A stretch of 64,000 bases of DNA from Geobacter sp. (GTDB lineage: Bacteria; Desulfobacterota; Desulfuromonadia; Geobacterales; Pseudopelobacteraceae): the NCBI GenBank assembly GCA_009885845.1, contig VFJW01000007.1, positions 36,515 through 100,514 on the forward strand. Reading direction: 5' to 3'. Shown here piece after piece: positions 63,929 through 64,000 of the stretch; positions within the stretch are counted from its first letter, which is position 1; the number at the start of each line of letters is the position of its first letter. Under the pieces are notes generated by a model. The model was not told where the DNA came from. It saw only the letters and a list, made by a program, of their open reading frames with translations, and made no database searches. Made by a program: the position numbers and the translations under genes.

Positions 63929-64000
63929 TTGGAGGGTGGGATGGATTATTGGGGTTATCGGAGGAAGGCGGAGCGGTAAGGGGAACGGCATGGCGGAGTT

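Overview
The window looks like a chromosome segment of a Geobacter-type deltaproteobacterium (Geobacterales/Desulfuromonadales). The evidence is a three-subunit frdCAB succinate dehydrogenase/fumarate reductase, a citrate synthase resembling the eukaryote-type enzyme known from Geobacteraceae, several periplasmic multiheme c-type cytochromes, an atypical type II secretion cluster joined to ftsEX/envC/ctpA, and a rubrerythrin-superoxide reductase pair. I cannot name a species.

Layout. 1-926: tgt (minus strand, cut by the window edge). 1054-4747: frdCAB with a promoter region, a possible 16-aa leader peptide and a strong terminator. 4762-6395: an orphan Cas6-like RNA endonuclease and an outer-membrane-type lipoprotein. 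6468-8030: guaA. 8206-11301: a compact cbb3 oxidase operon (ccoN, a ccoO carrying an extra cytochrome c domain, a tiny ccoQ, a ccoP-like gene). 11307-12923: a YkgJ-family Cys-cluster protein and nudC. 12946-13873: lexA with a putative operator, plus an 82-aa gene.

14099-28740 is a defence island. The GC-rich type I restriction-modification genes (hsdM, hsdS ... hsdR, YgjP-like metalloprotease) enclose about 7 kb of AT-richer cargo. The cargo is a SIR2-domain gene overlapping a 945-aa unknown, then a DUF262 gene, an AAA/DUF3696 ATPase and a protein whose C-terminus resembles the colicin E3 ribonuclease domain. dinB (28795-30030) follows directly, so the island may split an older lexA-orf-dinB unit.

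30273-40930: a dodecaheme cytochrome, an orphan sensor kinase, a minus-strand set (methyltransferase, DUF350, YgiC-like ligase, YgiB-like lipoprotein), a dolichol-phosphate-mannose-synthase-like glycosyltransferase, and an NHL-repeat lipoprotein followed by three multiheme cytochromes, two of which have CX3CH sites. 41032-58005: one long run for envelope and secretion: gspF, gspE, pilMNOP-like genes, a secretin with a C-terminal cohesin-like domain, three pseudopilins interrupted by a DUF433/DUF5615 toxin-antitoxin-like pair, ftsE, ftsX, an EnvC-like protein, ctpA, a protein with a cohesin-like N-terminus and a dockerin-like calcium loop at its C-terminus, and a divergent polysaccharide deacetylase. 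58020-64000: a ParA-like ATPase, an M24 peptidase, gltA, rubrerythrin, desulfoferrodoxin, and a REP-associated transposase embedded in REP palindromes.

The leading candidates for something undescribed are the two cargo modules inside the restriction island, and the cohesin/dockerin-like pairing in the secretion cluster. No tRNA, rRNA or CRISPR array was recognised.
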